This document shows positions 51,026-61,380 of a stretch of 64,000 nucleotides of DNA, piece by piece. The notes under the pieces were generated by a model. The model was not told where the DNA came from and did not search any database. It saw only the letters and a program-made list of their open reading frames with translations. Numbering within the stretch: position 1 is the first letter of the stretch; every line of letters starts with the position of its first letter. Made by a program: the position numbers and the translations under genes. Source of the stretch: Streptomyces sp. PTY087I2 (GTDB lineage: Bacteria > Actinomycetota > Actinomycetes > Streptomycetales > Streptomycetaceae); NCBI RefSeq assembly GCF_001687325.1, contig NZ_LZRD01000026.1:1-64000 (forward strand), written 5' to 3'.

Positions 51026-51066
51026 TTAAGAAACTTCGGGCCCAACAAGGAGAGCAGGGAACCCAG

Positions 51067-52638
51067 ATGGCGGAGCTCACGATCCGGCCGGAGGAGATCC
51101 GGGACGCACTGGATAACTTTGTCCAGTCGTACCAGCCGGACGCGGCCTCGCGCGAGGAGGTCGGTACGGTCAGCGTTGCCGGCGACGGCATCGCGAAGGT
51201 GGAGGGTCTGCCCTCCGCCATGGCGAACGAGCTGCTGAAGTTCGAGGACGGCACCCTCGGTCTCGCCCTCAACCTCGAGGAGCGCGAGATCGGTGCGATC
51301 GTCCTCGGCGAGTTCAGCGGAATCGAGGAGGGCCAGCCGGTGCAGCGCACCGGTGAGGTGCTCTCCGTCGGCGTCGGCGAGGGCTACCTCGGCCGCGTCG
51401 TCGACCCGCTCGGCAACCCGATCGACGGTCTCGGCGAGATCGAGACCGAAAGCCGCCGCGCCCTCGAGCTACAGGCCCCTGGCGTCATGGTCCGCAAGTC
51501 GGTGCACGAGCCGATGCAGACCGGCTACAAGGCCGTCGACGCCATGGTGCCGATCGGCCGCGGCCAGCGTCAGCTGATCATCGGCGACCGTCAGACGGGT
51601 AAGACCGCGCTGGCCGTCGACACGATCATCAACCAGCGCGACAACTGGCGCTCGGGCGACGTGAACAAGCAGGTCCGCTGCATCTACGTCGCCGTCGGTC
51701 AGAAGGGTTCCACCATCGCCTCCGTGCGTGGTGCGCTCGAAGAGGCCGGTGCGCTGGAGTACACGACCATCGTCGCCGCCCCGGCGTCCGACCCGGCCGG
51801 CTTCAAGTACCTGGCGCCGTACACCGGTTCGGCCATCGGCCAGCACTGGATGTACCAGGGCAAGCACGTCCTGATCATCTTCGACGACCTCTCGAAGCAG
51901 GCCGACGCCTACCGCGCCGTGTCCCTGCTGCTGCGCCGCCCGCCGGGCCGCGAGGCCTACCCGGGTGACGTCTTCTACCTGCACTCCCGTCTGCTGGAGC
52001 GCTGCGCCAAGCTCTCCGACGAGATGGGCGCCGGTTCGATGACGGGCCTCCCGATCGTCGAGACCAAGGCGAACGACGTGTCGGCGTTCATCCCGACCAA
52101 CGTCATCTCCATCACCGACGGCCAGTGCTTCCTGGAGTCCGACCTGTTCAACGCGGGTCAGCGTCCGGCGCTCAACGTCGGTATCTCGGTCTCCCGAGTC
52201 GGTGGCTCCGCCCAGCACAAGGCCATGAAGCAGGTCTCCGGCCGGCTTCGCGTGGACCTCGCCCAGTACCGCGAGCTGGAGGCGTTCGCCGCCTTCGGTT
52301 CCGACCTGGACGCGGCCTCGAAGGCCTCGCTGGAGCGCGGTAAGCGCATGGTCGAGCTGCTGAAGCAGCCGCAGTACGCCCCGTTCCCGATGGAGGAGCA
52401 GGTCGTCTCGGTCTGGGCCGGCACCACGGGCAAGATGGACGACGTCCCGGTCGAGGACATCCGTCGCTTCGAGAGCGAGCTGCTGGAGTTCCTGCGCCGC
52501 GAGCGCAAGGACCTGCTGACCAGCATCGCCGAGGGCGGCAAGATGTCCGACGACACGCTGCAGTCGATCGCCGACGCGATCGCCGCCTTCAAGCAGCAGT
52601 TCGAGACCTCGGACGGCAAGCTCCTGGGCGAGGGCTGA
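51067..52638 (+). CDS. atpA: ATP synthase F1 subunit alpha
   Basis: 523 residues from the ATG at 51067. Non-catalytic nucleotide-binding subunit: P-loop GDRQTGKTALA near residue 172, the alpha-type VGQKGSTIASV, and the arginine-finger region SVSRVGGSAQHKAMK near 375. Forms the hexamer with beta. Three bases separate it from atpG. Confidence 0.98.
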   Translation: MAELTIRPEEIRDALDNFVQSYQPDAASREEVGTVSVAGDGIAKVEGLPSAMANELLKFEDGTLGLALNLEEREIGAIVLGEFSGIEEGQPVQRTGEVLSVGVGEGYLGRVVDPLGNPIDGLGEIETESRRALELQAPGVMVRKSVHEPMQTGYKAVDAMVPIGRGQRQLIIGDRQTGKTALAVDTIINQRDNWRSGDVNKQVRCIYVAVGQKGSTIASVRGALEEAGALEYTTIVAAPASDPAGFKYLAPYTGSAIGQHWMYQGKHVLIIFDDLSKQADAYRAVSLLLRRPPGREAYPGDVFYLHSRLLERCAKLSDEMGAGSMTGLPIVETKANDVSAFIPTNVISITDGQCFLESDLFNAGQRPALNVGISVSRVGGSAQHKAMKQVSGRLRVDLAQYRELEAFAAFGSDLDAASKASLERGKRMVELLKQPQYAPFPMEEQVVSVWAGTTGKMDDVPVEDIRRFESELLEFLRRERKDLLTSIAEGGKMSDDTLQSIADAIAAFKQQFETSDGKLLGEG

Positions 52639-52641
52639 TCG

Positions 52642-53558
52642 ATGGGCGCTCAGCTTCGCGTTTACAAGCGCCGCATCCAAGCCGTCACCGCGACCAAGAA
52701 GATCACCAAGGCGATGGAGATGATCGCCGCCTCGCGCATCGTCAAGGCGCAGCGCAAGGTGGCGGCATCGCAGCCGTACGCGACCGAGCTCACCCGCGCG
52801 GTGACCGCGGTGGCGACCGGCTCCGACGCCAACCACCCGCTCACCACCGAGGTCGAGACCCCGACCCGGGCCGCGGTCCTGCTCATCACGAGCGACCGCG
52901 GTCTGGCCGGCGGTTACTCCTCCAACGCCATCAAAGCCGCGGAGCGACTGCGGGAGCGCCTTGCCTCCGAGGGCAAGGAGGTCGACACGTACATCGTCGG
53001 CCGCAAGGGTGTCGCGTACTACGGCTTCCGCGAGCGCAAGGTCGTCGACTCCTGGACCGGCTTCACCGACAACCCGGCGTACAGCGATGCCAAGCGCATC
53101 GCCGCCCCGTTGATCGAGGCCATCCAGAACGAGACGGCCGAGGGCGGCGTCGACGAGCTGCACATCGTCTTCACGGAATTCGTGTCGATGATGACGCAGA
53201 ACGCGGTCGACGCCCGGATGCTGCCGCTTTCGCTCGACGAGGTGGCCGGGGAGAGCACCCGCAAGGGTGAGATCCTCCCGCTCTTCGAGTTCGAGCCGTC
53301 GGCCGAGGACGTCCTGGACGCCCTTCTGCCGCGCTACGTCGAGAGCCGTATCTACAACGCCCTGCTTCAGGCGGCCGCTTCCGAGCACGCCGCCCGCCGC
53401 CGCGCGATGAAGTCGGCCACCGACAACGCCGGGGACCTCATCAAGAGCCTGTCCCGGCTTGCCAACGCGGCCCGCCAGGCCGAAATCACCCAGGAAATCA
53501 GCGAGATCGTCGGCGGTGCCAGTGCCCTGGCCGACGCGACCGCGGGGAGTGACAAGTA

Positions 53559-53559
<1 letters not shown>
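52642..53559 (+). CDS. atpG: ATP synthase F1 subunit gamma
   Basis: 305 residues. The N- and C-terminal helices that form the rotary shaft are evident: LRVYKRRIQAVTATKKITKAMEMIAASR at the start is split over residues 4-31, and LSRLANAARQAEITQEISEIVGGASAL at the end. The central Rossmann-like part includes LITSDRGLAGGYSSN. The stop TAA shares one base with the atpD ATG. Confidence 0.97.
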
Positions 53560-55001
<1,442 letters not shown>

Positions 55002-55110
55002 GCCTCCGGCTCACCGAGGGGGGTGGGTGTGTCCCGCCCCCCTCACCACGCCCCGTAGAATTGACCCAACACCCGGCCGGGCGGCCGGGTGGTGACCCGA
55101 GGAGCCACCC

Positions 55111-55485
55111 TTGGCTGCTGAGCTGCATGTCGAGCTGGTCGCCGCGGACCGAAGTGTCTGGTCCGGCGAGGCCACCCTGGTCGTCGCGCGTACCACGTCC
55201 GGCGACATCGGCGTCATGCCCGGTCACCAGCCGCTTCTCGGTGTGCTGGAATCGGGCCCGGTGACGATCCGCACGAGCGAGGGCGGCACCGTCGTCGCCG
55301 CCGTGCACGGTGGATTCATCTCGTTCGCGGACGACAAGCTGTCGCTGCTGGCCGAGATCGCCGAGCTGGCCGACGAGATCGATGTCGAGCGCGCCGAGCG
55401 GGCGCTGGAGCTCGCGAAGTCGGATGCCGACGCTGCCGCCGAGCGGCGCGCCGAGATCCGTCTGCGTGCGGTGGCGGTGCTCTAG
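55111..55485 (+). CDS. atpC: ATP synthase F1 subunit epsilon
   Basis: 124 residues from a TTG with GGAG upstream. The beta-sandwich domain (LHVELVAADRSVWSGEATLVVART, SGDIGVMPGHQPLLGVL) is followed by the two-helix C-terminal regulatory part (EIDVERAERALELAKSDADAAAERRAEIRLRAV). It couples and inhibits the rotor. Last gene of the atp operon. Confidence 0.96.
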   Translation: MAAELHVELVAADRSVWSGEATLVVARTTSGDIGVMPGHQPLLGVLESGPVTIRTSEGGTVVAAVHGGFISFADDKLSLLAEIAELADEIDVERAERALELAKSDADAAAERRAEIRLRAVAVL

Positions 55486-55618
55486 CACCCCCACGGACAG
55501 ATGTTTTTACTCAGCCGCGGCCCGAGCTGGAGCGATCCAGCCGTGTCGCGGCTGAGGCGATGCAGGTGCAATACGGTTTCGGTGTTCGCTACTCGACGAT
55601 GCGAGGAGGTCGGTGGAG

Positions 55619-56065
55619 ATGGTCCTCGCATTGTGGGTGGGCTTGTCCGTCGTCGTCATGGTCCTGCTGGGACTGTTTGTCTTCGGTCTGCGCCGGCGGC
55701 TGATCCAGCGCTCCGGAGGGACCTTCGACTGTAGTCTGCGCTGGGATGTCTCGGAGGAACCGGACTCCCTCGGCAAAGGCTGGGTGTACGGCGTCGCCCG
55801 CTACAGCGGTGACCGCGTCGACTGGTTCCGGGTCTTCTCCTACGCTCCTCGCCCCCGCCGGGGCCTGGAGCGTTCTGCGATCGAGGTGATCGCCCGCCGG
55901 ATGCCGGAGGGCGAGGAGGAGCTGGCGCTCCTGTCCGACTCCGTCGTGCTCGGCTGTCTCCACCGGGGGACACGCCTGGAGCTGGCGATGAGCGAGGACG
56001 CCCTCACCGGCTTCCTCGCCTGGCTGGAGGCGGCACCGCCCGGCCAGAGGGTGAACGTCGCGTAG
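55619..56065 (+). CDS. DUF2550 family membrane-anchored protein
   Basis: 148 residues from the ATG at 55619, nine bases after GAGGAGG. A GTG six bases earlier is too close to that site. One N-terminal hydrophobic helix (VLALWVGLSVVVMVLLGLFVFG) is followed by a cytoplasmic PH-like domain of ~115 residues (GGTFDCSLRW, GWVYGVARYSGDRVDWFRVFSYAPRPRR, LGCLHRGTRLELAMSEDALTGFLAWLEAAPPG). It is conserved directly downstream of the atp operon in actinobacteria. The function is unknown. A strong terminator follows. Confidence 0.9.
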   Translation: MVLALWVGLSVVVMVLLGLFVFGLRRRLIQRSGGTFDCSLRWDVSEEPDSLGKGWVYGVARYSGDRVDWFRVFSYAPRPRRGLERSAIEVIARRMPEGEEELALLSDSVVLGCLHRGTRLELAMSEDALTGFLAWLEAAPPGQRVNVA

Positions 56066-56093
56066 CGGGCCGTACACCCGCTCGTACACAGCG

Positions 56094-56139
56094 AAAAACC
56101 GGGGAGACGGGGGACGGACCCGTCTCCCCGGTGCTTTTT
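56094..56139. terminator. Bidirectional terminator
   Basis: ACCGGGGAGACGGG (56098-56111) and CCCGTCTCCCCGGT (56119-56132) form a 14-bp perfect stem with a 7-base loop. AAAAA precedes and TTTTT follows, so it can terminate the DUF2550 gene on the plus strand and the chitinase gene on the minus strand. Confidence 0.93.
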
Positions 56140-56180
56140 CCGGGGTCGTGCTTTCCGTGCTTCGTGCTACAGCGTGGGGA

Positions 56181-58052
56181 TTACTTCAGGCCGCTGTCGA
56201 TCGCGTTCACCAGTTCACCGTTGCTGGTGTCACCGGAGAACTCCCAGAAGAACGCGCCTCCCAGGTTCTGGTTCTTCGCCCAGGTCATCTTGGTGCCGAT
56301 GGTGGCCGGGGTGTCGTAGCTCCACCAGTTGGTGCCGCAGTGGGCGTAGGCGGTGCCCGCGAAGGTGCCGGTGGTCGGGCAGCTGCTCTTGAGGACCTTG
56401 TAGTCCTCGATGCCCGGCTCGTACGTACCCGTGGCCGCGCCGGTCGCCGTGCCGCCCGGGGCGGACTGCGTGACGCCGGTCCAGCCGCGGCCGTAGAAGC
56501 CGATGCCGAGGAGGAGCTTCTTGGCCGGGACGCCCTTCGCCTTCAGCTTGGCGATGGCGTCGGCGGAGGTGAAGCCCTGCTGCGGGATGCCGGCGTACGA
56601 GGTCAGCGGGGAGTGCGGGGCCGTCGGGCCCTGGGCCGCCCAGGCGCCGAAGAAGTCGTACGTCATCACGTTGTACCAGTCGAAGGACTGGGCCGCGCCC
56701 CCGTAGTCGGCGGCGTCGATCTTGCCGCCGTCGGAGCCGTCCGCGGTGATGGCGGCGGTGACCAGGTTGTTCGGGCCGAACTTGGCCCGCATCGCGTCGG
56801 CCATGGTCTTGATCGCGGCCGGGCCGCTGGTGTCACAGGTCAGACCGCAGGCGTTGGGGTACTCCCAGTCCAGGTCGATGCCGTCGAAGACATCGGCCCA
56901 GCGGGGGTCCTCGACCAGGTCGTAGCAGGACTGGGCGAAGGCGGCGGGGTTCTGCACGGCCTGGCCGAAGCCGCCGGACCAGGTCCAGCCGCCGAAGGAC
57001 CAGAGGATCTTGATGTGCGGGTACTTGGCCTTCAGCTTGCGCAGCTGGTTGAAGTTGCCGCGCAGCGGCTGGTCCCAGGTGTCGGCGACGCCGTCCACGG
57101 ACTGGTCGGCGGTGTAGGCGCGCTCGTAGTCGGCGTAGGAGTCACCGATGGTGCACTTGCCGCCCTGCACGTTGCCGAAGGCGTAGTTGATGTGCGTGAT
57201 CTTCGAGGCGGAGCCGGACGTCACCAGGTTCTTGACGTGGTAGTTGCGGCCGTAGGTGCCCCAGTTGGTGAAGTAGCCCAGGTTGATCTTGTCGCCGCCG
57301 GGCTGCTCGCCGCCGCCACCGGTGGTGCGCACGGCGGTGGAGGCCGAGACCGGGCCGGTCTGGTCGGCGGTGTCGCGGGCCTGGATCGCGTAGGAGTAGT
57401 CGGTGCCCGCGGTCAGCCCGGTGTTGGTGTACGTGGTGCCGGTGACCGTGGCGACCTTCGCGCCGTCGCGCAGGACGTCGTAGTTCTTGATGCCGTTGTC
57501 GTCGGTGGCCGCGGTCCAGCTGAGCTTCACCGAGGTGTCGGTGATGTCGCTCGCGGTGGGCTTGCCGGGGGCGGAGGGCGCGTTGTCGCCCGGGACGGTG
57601 CCGCCGTCACAGGAGGCGCCGTTCAGCTTGCAGCCCGTGGGGGAGCCGGAGCCGCTGCCGTTGAAGCCGAAGCTGATGCTGGCGCCGGGCGCGACGGTCC
57701 CGTTCCAGGCGAGGTTCTTGGCGGTCCAGTGGTTGCCGCTGCTGGTGACGGAGGCGTCCCAGGCGGAGCCGACCGACGTGCCCGAGGGGAAGTCCCACTC
57801 GATGGTCCAGGAGGAGAGGGCGGTGGTGCCGGTGTTCTTCACCGTCCACTGGCCCTCGAAGCCGCTGCCCCAGTCCGACTTCTTGGTGTACGTGGCGGTG
57901 GCCGACGCGGCTGCCGAGGCGGGGGAGGCAAGCCCCACCATCGCGGCCAGCGGCACGACCAGCGCGGTCAGGCCCGCGACGACCTTGGATCTGCCGCTGA
58001 GTGCGGGCATCCATCTGAATCTGGAACGGCGTTGGGGGGTTTCAGTGCTCAA
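56181..58052 (-). CDS. Secreted GH18 chitinase with CBM2 and fibronectin III domains
   Basis: 623 residues from a TTG at 58052 preceded by GAGGAG. Signal peptide to about residue 46 (VVAGLTALVVPLAAMVGLASPASA). A family 2 carbohydrate-binding module follows (ATATYTKKSDWGSGFEGQWTVKNTG to SPTGCKLNGASCDGG, split across residues ~48-155), then an FnIII domain (APGKPTASDITDTSVKLSWTAATDDNG region), a Gly linker, and a GH18 catalytic barrel with the DxxDxDxE motif in FDGIDLDWEYP and WSFGGWTWSGGF. It hydrolyses chitin outside the cell. Architecture and neighbourhood match S. coelicolor ChiC. Two 12-bp direct repeats lie upstream. Confidence 0.95.
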   Translation of the reverse strand: MSTETPQRRSRFRWMPALSGRSKVVAGLTALVVPLAAMVGLASPASAAASATATYTKKSDWGSGFEGQWTVKNTGTTALSSWTIEWDFPSGTSVGSAWDASVTSSGNHWTAKNLAWNGTVAPGASISFGFNGSGSGSPTGCKLNGASCDGGTVPGDNAPSAPGKPTASDITDTSVKLSWTAATDDNGIKNYDVLRDGAKVATVTGTTYTNTGLTAGTDYSYAIQARDTADQTGPVSASTAVRTTGGGGEQPGGDKINLGYFTNWGTYGRNYHVKNLVTSGSASKITHINYAFGNVQGGKCTIGDSYADYERAYTADQSVDGVADTWDQPLRGNFNQLRKLKAKYPHIKILWSFGGWTWSGGFGQAVQNPAAFAQSCYDLVEDPRWADVFDGIDLDWEYPNACGLTCDTSGPAAIKTMADAMRAKFGPNNLVTAAITADGSDGGKIDAADYGGAAQSFDWYNVMTYDFFGAWAAQGPTAPHSPLTSYAGIPQQGFTSADAIAKLKAKGVPAKKLLLGIGFYGRGWTGVTQSAPGGTATGAATGTYEPGIEDYKVLKSSCPTTGTFAGTAYAHCGTNWWSYDTPATIGTKMTWAKNQNLGGAFFWEFSGDTSNGELVNAIDSGLK

Positions 58053-58169
58053 CGGTGCTCCTCGGGTGAGGTCCAGCAAACGGGGGTGATTCGTGGACTG
58101 CAAACCCTGCGCCGCCCTGAGTACGGGTGCTCTCGTACTCACCGCAGTGTGTGTTCGGTGACAGTAGAA

Positions 58170-58202
58170 AGGTCTGGACCAACCGTCAAGAGGTCTGGAC
58201 CA
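58170..58202 (-). promoter_or_regulatory. Chitinase promoter direct repeats
   Basis: AGGTCTGGACCA occurs at 58170-58181 and again at 58191-58202. On the coding strand each reads TGGTCCAGACCT. This is the 12-bp direct repeat described in Streptomyces chitinase promoters, which mediates chitin induction and glucose repression and overlaps the DasR operator (dre). The 21-base start-to-start spacing puts both copies on one face of the helix, about 120-150 bases upstream of the chitinase start. Confidence 0.85.
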
Positions 58203-58218
58203 AAGATCGATCCCCGGT

Positions 58219-58869
58219 TCAGATCCCCAACTCCTGTGCCAGAACGGCCGCCTGGACCCGACTGCGCAGCTCCAGCTTCCCGAGCAGCCTGCTGACATGG
58301 GTCTTCACCGTGGCCTCCGCCATCGACAGCCGCGCCGCGATCTCCGCGTTCGACAGGCCCTCGCCCAGACACCCCAGCACCTCCCGCTCCCGCCGGGTCA
58401 GGGTGTCCAGCACCACCGGATCGGCCGTCTCCCTCGCGCGTACGGGCGTGGCCCCCGCGAACTCCGCGATCAGCCGGCGGGTCACCGCCGGGGCGATCAG
58501 CCCCTCGCCGCGCGCCACCGTCCGTACCGCCTCCAGCAGTTCGCGGGCGTCGGAGTTCTTCAGCAGAAAGCCACAGGCGCCCGCGCGCAGCGCCCCGAAG
58601 ACGTACTCGTCCAGATCGAACGTGGTCAGCACGAGGACGTCCGCCAGCTCCTCCGCCACCACCTGGCGGGTCGCCGAGACCCCGTCCAGCCGGGGCATCT
58701 GCACATCCATCAGGACGAGATCCGGCCGGAGTTCACGGGCCAGGCGCACCGCCGCCTCGCCGTCCCCCGCCTCCCCGACGACCTCGATGTCCGGCGCGCT
58801 GGAGAGGATCAGTACGAGCCCCGCGCGCACGGCCGCCTGGTCCTCGGCCACCAGTACCCGGATCGTCAT
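58219..58869 (-). CDS. NarL/LuxR-type response regulator
   Basis: 216 residues. Receiver domain with DQAAVRAGL, phosphoacceptor Asp in DLVLMDVQMPRLDG and the switch Lys in FLLKNSDARELLEAV. The LuxR HTH is LTRREREVLGCLGEGLSNAEIAARLSMAEATVKTHVSRLL, split over residues ~150-190. It overlaps the sensor kinase gene by four bases, so the two are translationally coupled. The chitinase gene follows downstream on the same strand, so it could be a target, but the pair is not the known ChiS/ChiR type by position. Confidence 0.94.
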   Translation of the reverse strand: MTIRVLVAEDQAAVRAGLVLILSSAPDIEVVGEAGDGEAAVRLARELRPDLVLMDVQMPRLDGVSATRQVVAEELADVLVLTTFDLDEYVFGALRAGACGFLLKNSDARELLEAVRTVARGEGLIAPAVTRRLIAEFAGATPVRARETADPVVLDTLTRREREVLGCLGEGLSNAEIAARLSMAEATVKTHVSRLLGKLELRSRVQAAVLAQELGI

Positions 58870-60080
58870 TCCCGCAGCTCCCTTTCCCGTACGGGCAGTT
58901 CGGCCCGCACCCGCCAGATCTTCGTGCCGTCGCCGCCCGGTTCGGCCGCCGCCCGGAACGTCCCGCCGAGCAGCGCCACCCGCTCCCGCATACCGACGAG
59001 ACCCGCCCCCGATCCGGGCGCCGTGGGCCCGGTCCGGCTGCCGAACGCGCTGGTCACCTCGACCGTCAGCAGCTCCCCGCCCTGGCCGAGCCGCACCACG
59101 ACCGGACCCGGCGCCGCGTGCTTGAGGGCGTTGGTCAGGGACTCCTGCACGATCCGGTACGCGGCCAGCTCGACCGGCGTCGGCAGGGCATCCGCCCCCG
59201 GGCCCCGGGTGTCCTGAAGGGTGCAGACGAGCCCGCCGGACGCCCCGTTGGCGTTCGTCTGCTCGATCAGAGCGTCCAGGGCCGCCAGCGTCGGAGCCGC
59301 GGCCGGCGCCCGGTCCTCGCCGCCCTCCCGCAGCAGCCCGATCAGCCGGCGCATCTCCGCGAGCCCCTCGACGCTGTTCTCCCGGATCACCTTCAGCGCG
59401 TTCCGCGAGGTCTCCCGGTCGTCGATGGACAGGGCCGCCGTGGAGTGGATCGCCACCGCGGAGAGATGGTTGGCCACCATGTCGTGCAGCTCCCGCGCCA
59501 TCCGCGCCCGCTCGGCGATCACCGCCTGCGTCCGGTCCATCTCGGCGAGCCGCGCGGTCTGGGCAGCGGCCAGCCGGGCCGCGTCGGCGGCGGCGCGGTG
59601 GGTGCGCACGCTGACCCCGGTGAGGGCGGGGATGAAGGAGACCAGCCCGATGACCAGGCCGATCAGCAGCGCCTCGGGTTTACGGAACCAGGCCAGGAAA
59701 CCGATCGTCGACGCCACGGTGATCAACAGCGTGGCCACCGGGAGACGGCGGGCTGCGGCCGGGGTCCCGTACAGCACGGCCGCGTACATCACGTCCGTGA
59801 ACATCAGGACGGTGGCGAGGCTGCCCCGGGTGAACTGGTCCGCCACCAGCGCGAACGCCCCGATCGCTAGCGCCGTACGCGGGGCGTCGCGGCGCAGCAG
59901 CTCGGCCGCCGCCATGACGGTCAGCGGTACGAGGGTGACCCAGGGCGCGGAGAAGGGGTGGCCGCCCTGGGTGTGGAGGCCCAGCAGCCACAGCAGCAGC
60001 CCCCCGAGCAGCCCGGAGACGGCCAGGGCCACCGCGTCGCGGTCGGGGCGGATCGAGGTGAGCACCCCTCCATCCAACAC
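58866..60080 (-). CDS. Membrane sensor histidine kinase (HisKA_3 type)
   Basis: 404 residues if the TTG at 60080 is used, 399 if the GTG at 60065 is used; the ribosome site is ambiguous. Five or six hydrophobic helices fill residues 15-155. A HisKA_3 dimerisation domain follows with the phospho-His in ARMARELHDMVANHLSAVAIHS, and an HATPase_c domain with N box QESLTNALKHA and G box GSGAGLVGMRERVALLGG. It phosphorylates the response regulator encoded just downstream. No separate sensing domain is visible, so it probably senses within or at the membrane. Confidence 0.93.
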   Translation of the reverse strand: MLDGGVLTSIRPDRDAVALAVSGLLGGLLLWLLGLHTQGGHPFSAPWVTLVPLTVMAAAELLRRDAPRTALAIGAFALVADQFTRGSLATVLMFTDVMYAAVLYGTPAAARRLPVATLLITVASTIGFLAWFRKPEALLIGLVIGLVSFIPALTGVSVRTHRAAADAARLAAAQTARLAEMDRTQAVIAERARMARELHDMVANHLSAVAIHSTAALSIDDRETSRNALKVIRENSVEGLAEMRRLIGLLREGGEDRAPAAAPTLAALDALIEQTNANGASGGLVCTLQDTRGPGADALPTPVELAAYRIVQESLTNALKHAAPGPVVVRLGQGGELLTVEVTSAFGSRTGPTAPGSGAGLVGMRERVALLGGTFRAAAEPGGDGTKIWRVRAELPVRERELRE

Positions 60081-60215
60081 GCAGCGCCGCTCCCGGACCT
60101 CCCTACGCGGGCCGATCCGCGACTACATCGAAGGATGCAGTCCGGTTTCGTCACCGCCGACGACGTAACCGCGCCCGGCGGCCGGGAGGCTGGAGGGGAA
60201 CGGGAGGAGAGAGTC

Positions 60216-60788
60216 GTGATCGCCCTACTGGTCGTGGCCTGCGAGGTCGCGTTCTGGGTTCTGCTGGCCGCCGGACTGACCCTGCGGTACGTCGCGAGGA
60301 AGCCGCGGCTCGGCGCGGCCCTGCTGCTGTGCGAGCCGCTGCTGGAGGTCGTGCTGCTGGTGGTGACGGCCGTCGATCTGAAGAACGGGGCCGAGCCGGA
60401 CTGGAAGCACGGGCTGGCCGCCGTCTACATCGGCTTCACGGTGGGGCTGGGCCACCACACCGTCAAGAAGGTGGACGCCTGGGTCGCCCACCGCTGGTTC
60501 GGCGGCCCGCCACCGGTCAAGCCGCCGAAGTACGGCACGGCCCGCGCGATCCACGAGTGGCGCACGGCCGCCCGCTGGATCGTCGCCGCGGTGGTCGCCC
60601 TGGGCCTGCTCCAGGCGGCGATCTGGTACGTCGGCCCGGACGGGGCGATCAGCTCGCTGCGGTCCTGGCAGCAGAAGATGGGCCTCGTGATCGGGATCAA
60701 CCTGATCATCGCCGGCAGCTACACCCTGTTCCCGAAGCAGGCCCCCAGGGACGAGGCGCCGGACCGCGAGCCGGCCGACCGCCTCTAG
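60216..60788 (+). CDS. Four-helix integral membrane protein, unknown function
   Basis: 190 residues from a GTG with GGAGGAGAG seven bases upstream. An in-frame ATG at 60135 would add 27 residues. Hydrophobic helices lie at about 1-22 (IALLVVACEVAFWVLLAAGLTL), 33-53, 63-80 and two near the C-terminal half (WIVAAVVALGLLQAAIWYVG, MGLVIGINLIIAGSYTLF). Basic residues between helices (RYVARKPR, HHTVKKVDAW) suggest inside loops. No family is recognised. Convergent with the cobalamin adenosyltransferase gene with a 6-base gap. Confidence 0.8.
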   Translation: MIALLVVACEVAFWVLLAAGLTLRYVARKPRLGAALLLCEPLLEVVLLVVTAVDLKNGAEPDWKHGLAAVYIGFTVGLGHHTVKKVDAWVAHRWFGGPPPVKPPKYGTARAIHEWRTAARWIVAAVVALGLLQAAIWYVGPDGAISSLRSWQQKMGLVIGINLIIAGSYTLFPKQAPRDEAPDREPADRL

Positions 60789-60794
60789 GAGGTG

Positions 60795-61367
60795 TCAGCG
60801 CTCACCGCCCGGCACCCACAGCACGTCCCCGACCTCCTTGTTCGCGCTCCGCGCCAGGATGAACAGGAGGTCGGAGAGCCGGTTGAGGTAGGTGGCGGTG
60901 AGGGCGTTCATCGTCTCGCCGTGCACCTCCAGCGCCGCCCAGGTGGACCGCTCGGCCCGCCGGACCACCGTGCACGCCTGGTGCAGCAGCGCCGCCCCCG
61001 GCGTACCGCCCGGCAGGATGAAGCTGCGCAGCTTCTCCAGCTCCTCCAGGAAGCGGTCGCAGTCCGCCTCCAGCTTGTCGACGTAGGACTGCTCGACCCG
61101 CAGCGGGGGGTATTTGGGGTCCTCGACCACCGGGGTGGACAGATCCGCGCCCACGTCGAACAGGTCGTTCTGGACCCGTACGAGGACCTTCACTACGTCC
61201 TCGGACAGCTGTCCCAGCGCGATGGCGGTCCCGATCACCGCGTTGGCCTCGTTGGCGTCCGCGTACGCCGAGATCCGCAGATCGGTCTTGGCGGTGCGGC
61301 TCATGTCGCCGAGGGCCGTCGTGCCCTGGTCGCCGGTCCGGGTGTAGATGCGCGTCAGATTGACCAT
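60795..61367 (-). CDS. PduO-type ATP:cob(I)alamin adenosyltransferase
   Basis: 190 residues. N-terminal ATP-binding signature TRIYTRTGDQGTTALGDMSR, helix motifs RISAYADANEANAVIG, and the C-terminal VVRRAERSTWAAL and YLNRLSDLLFILAR typical of the PduO/CobA(O) five-helix bundle. It transfers the 5'-deoxyadenosyl group of ATP to cobalamin, giving the coenzyme for B12-dependent mutases and ribonucleotide reductase. The gene follows a TetR-linked ABC transporter operon but has its own start 14 bases away, so they may be co-transcribed. Confidence 0.95.
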   Translation of the reverse strand: MVNLTRIYTRTGDQGTTALGDMSRTAKTDLRISAYADANEANAVIGTAIALGQLSEDVVKVLVRVQNDLFDVGADLSTPVVEDPKYPPLRVEQSYVDKLEADCDRFLEELEKLRSFILPGGTPGAALLHQACTVVRRAERSTWAALEVHGETMNALTATYLNRLSDLLFILARSANKEVGDVLWVPGGER

Positions 61368-61380
61368 GGGGTCAGCGTAG

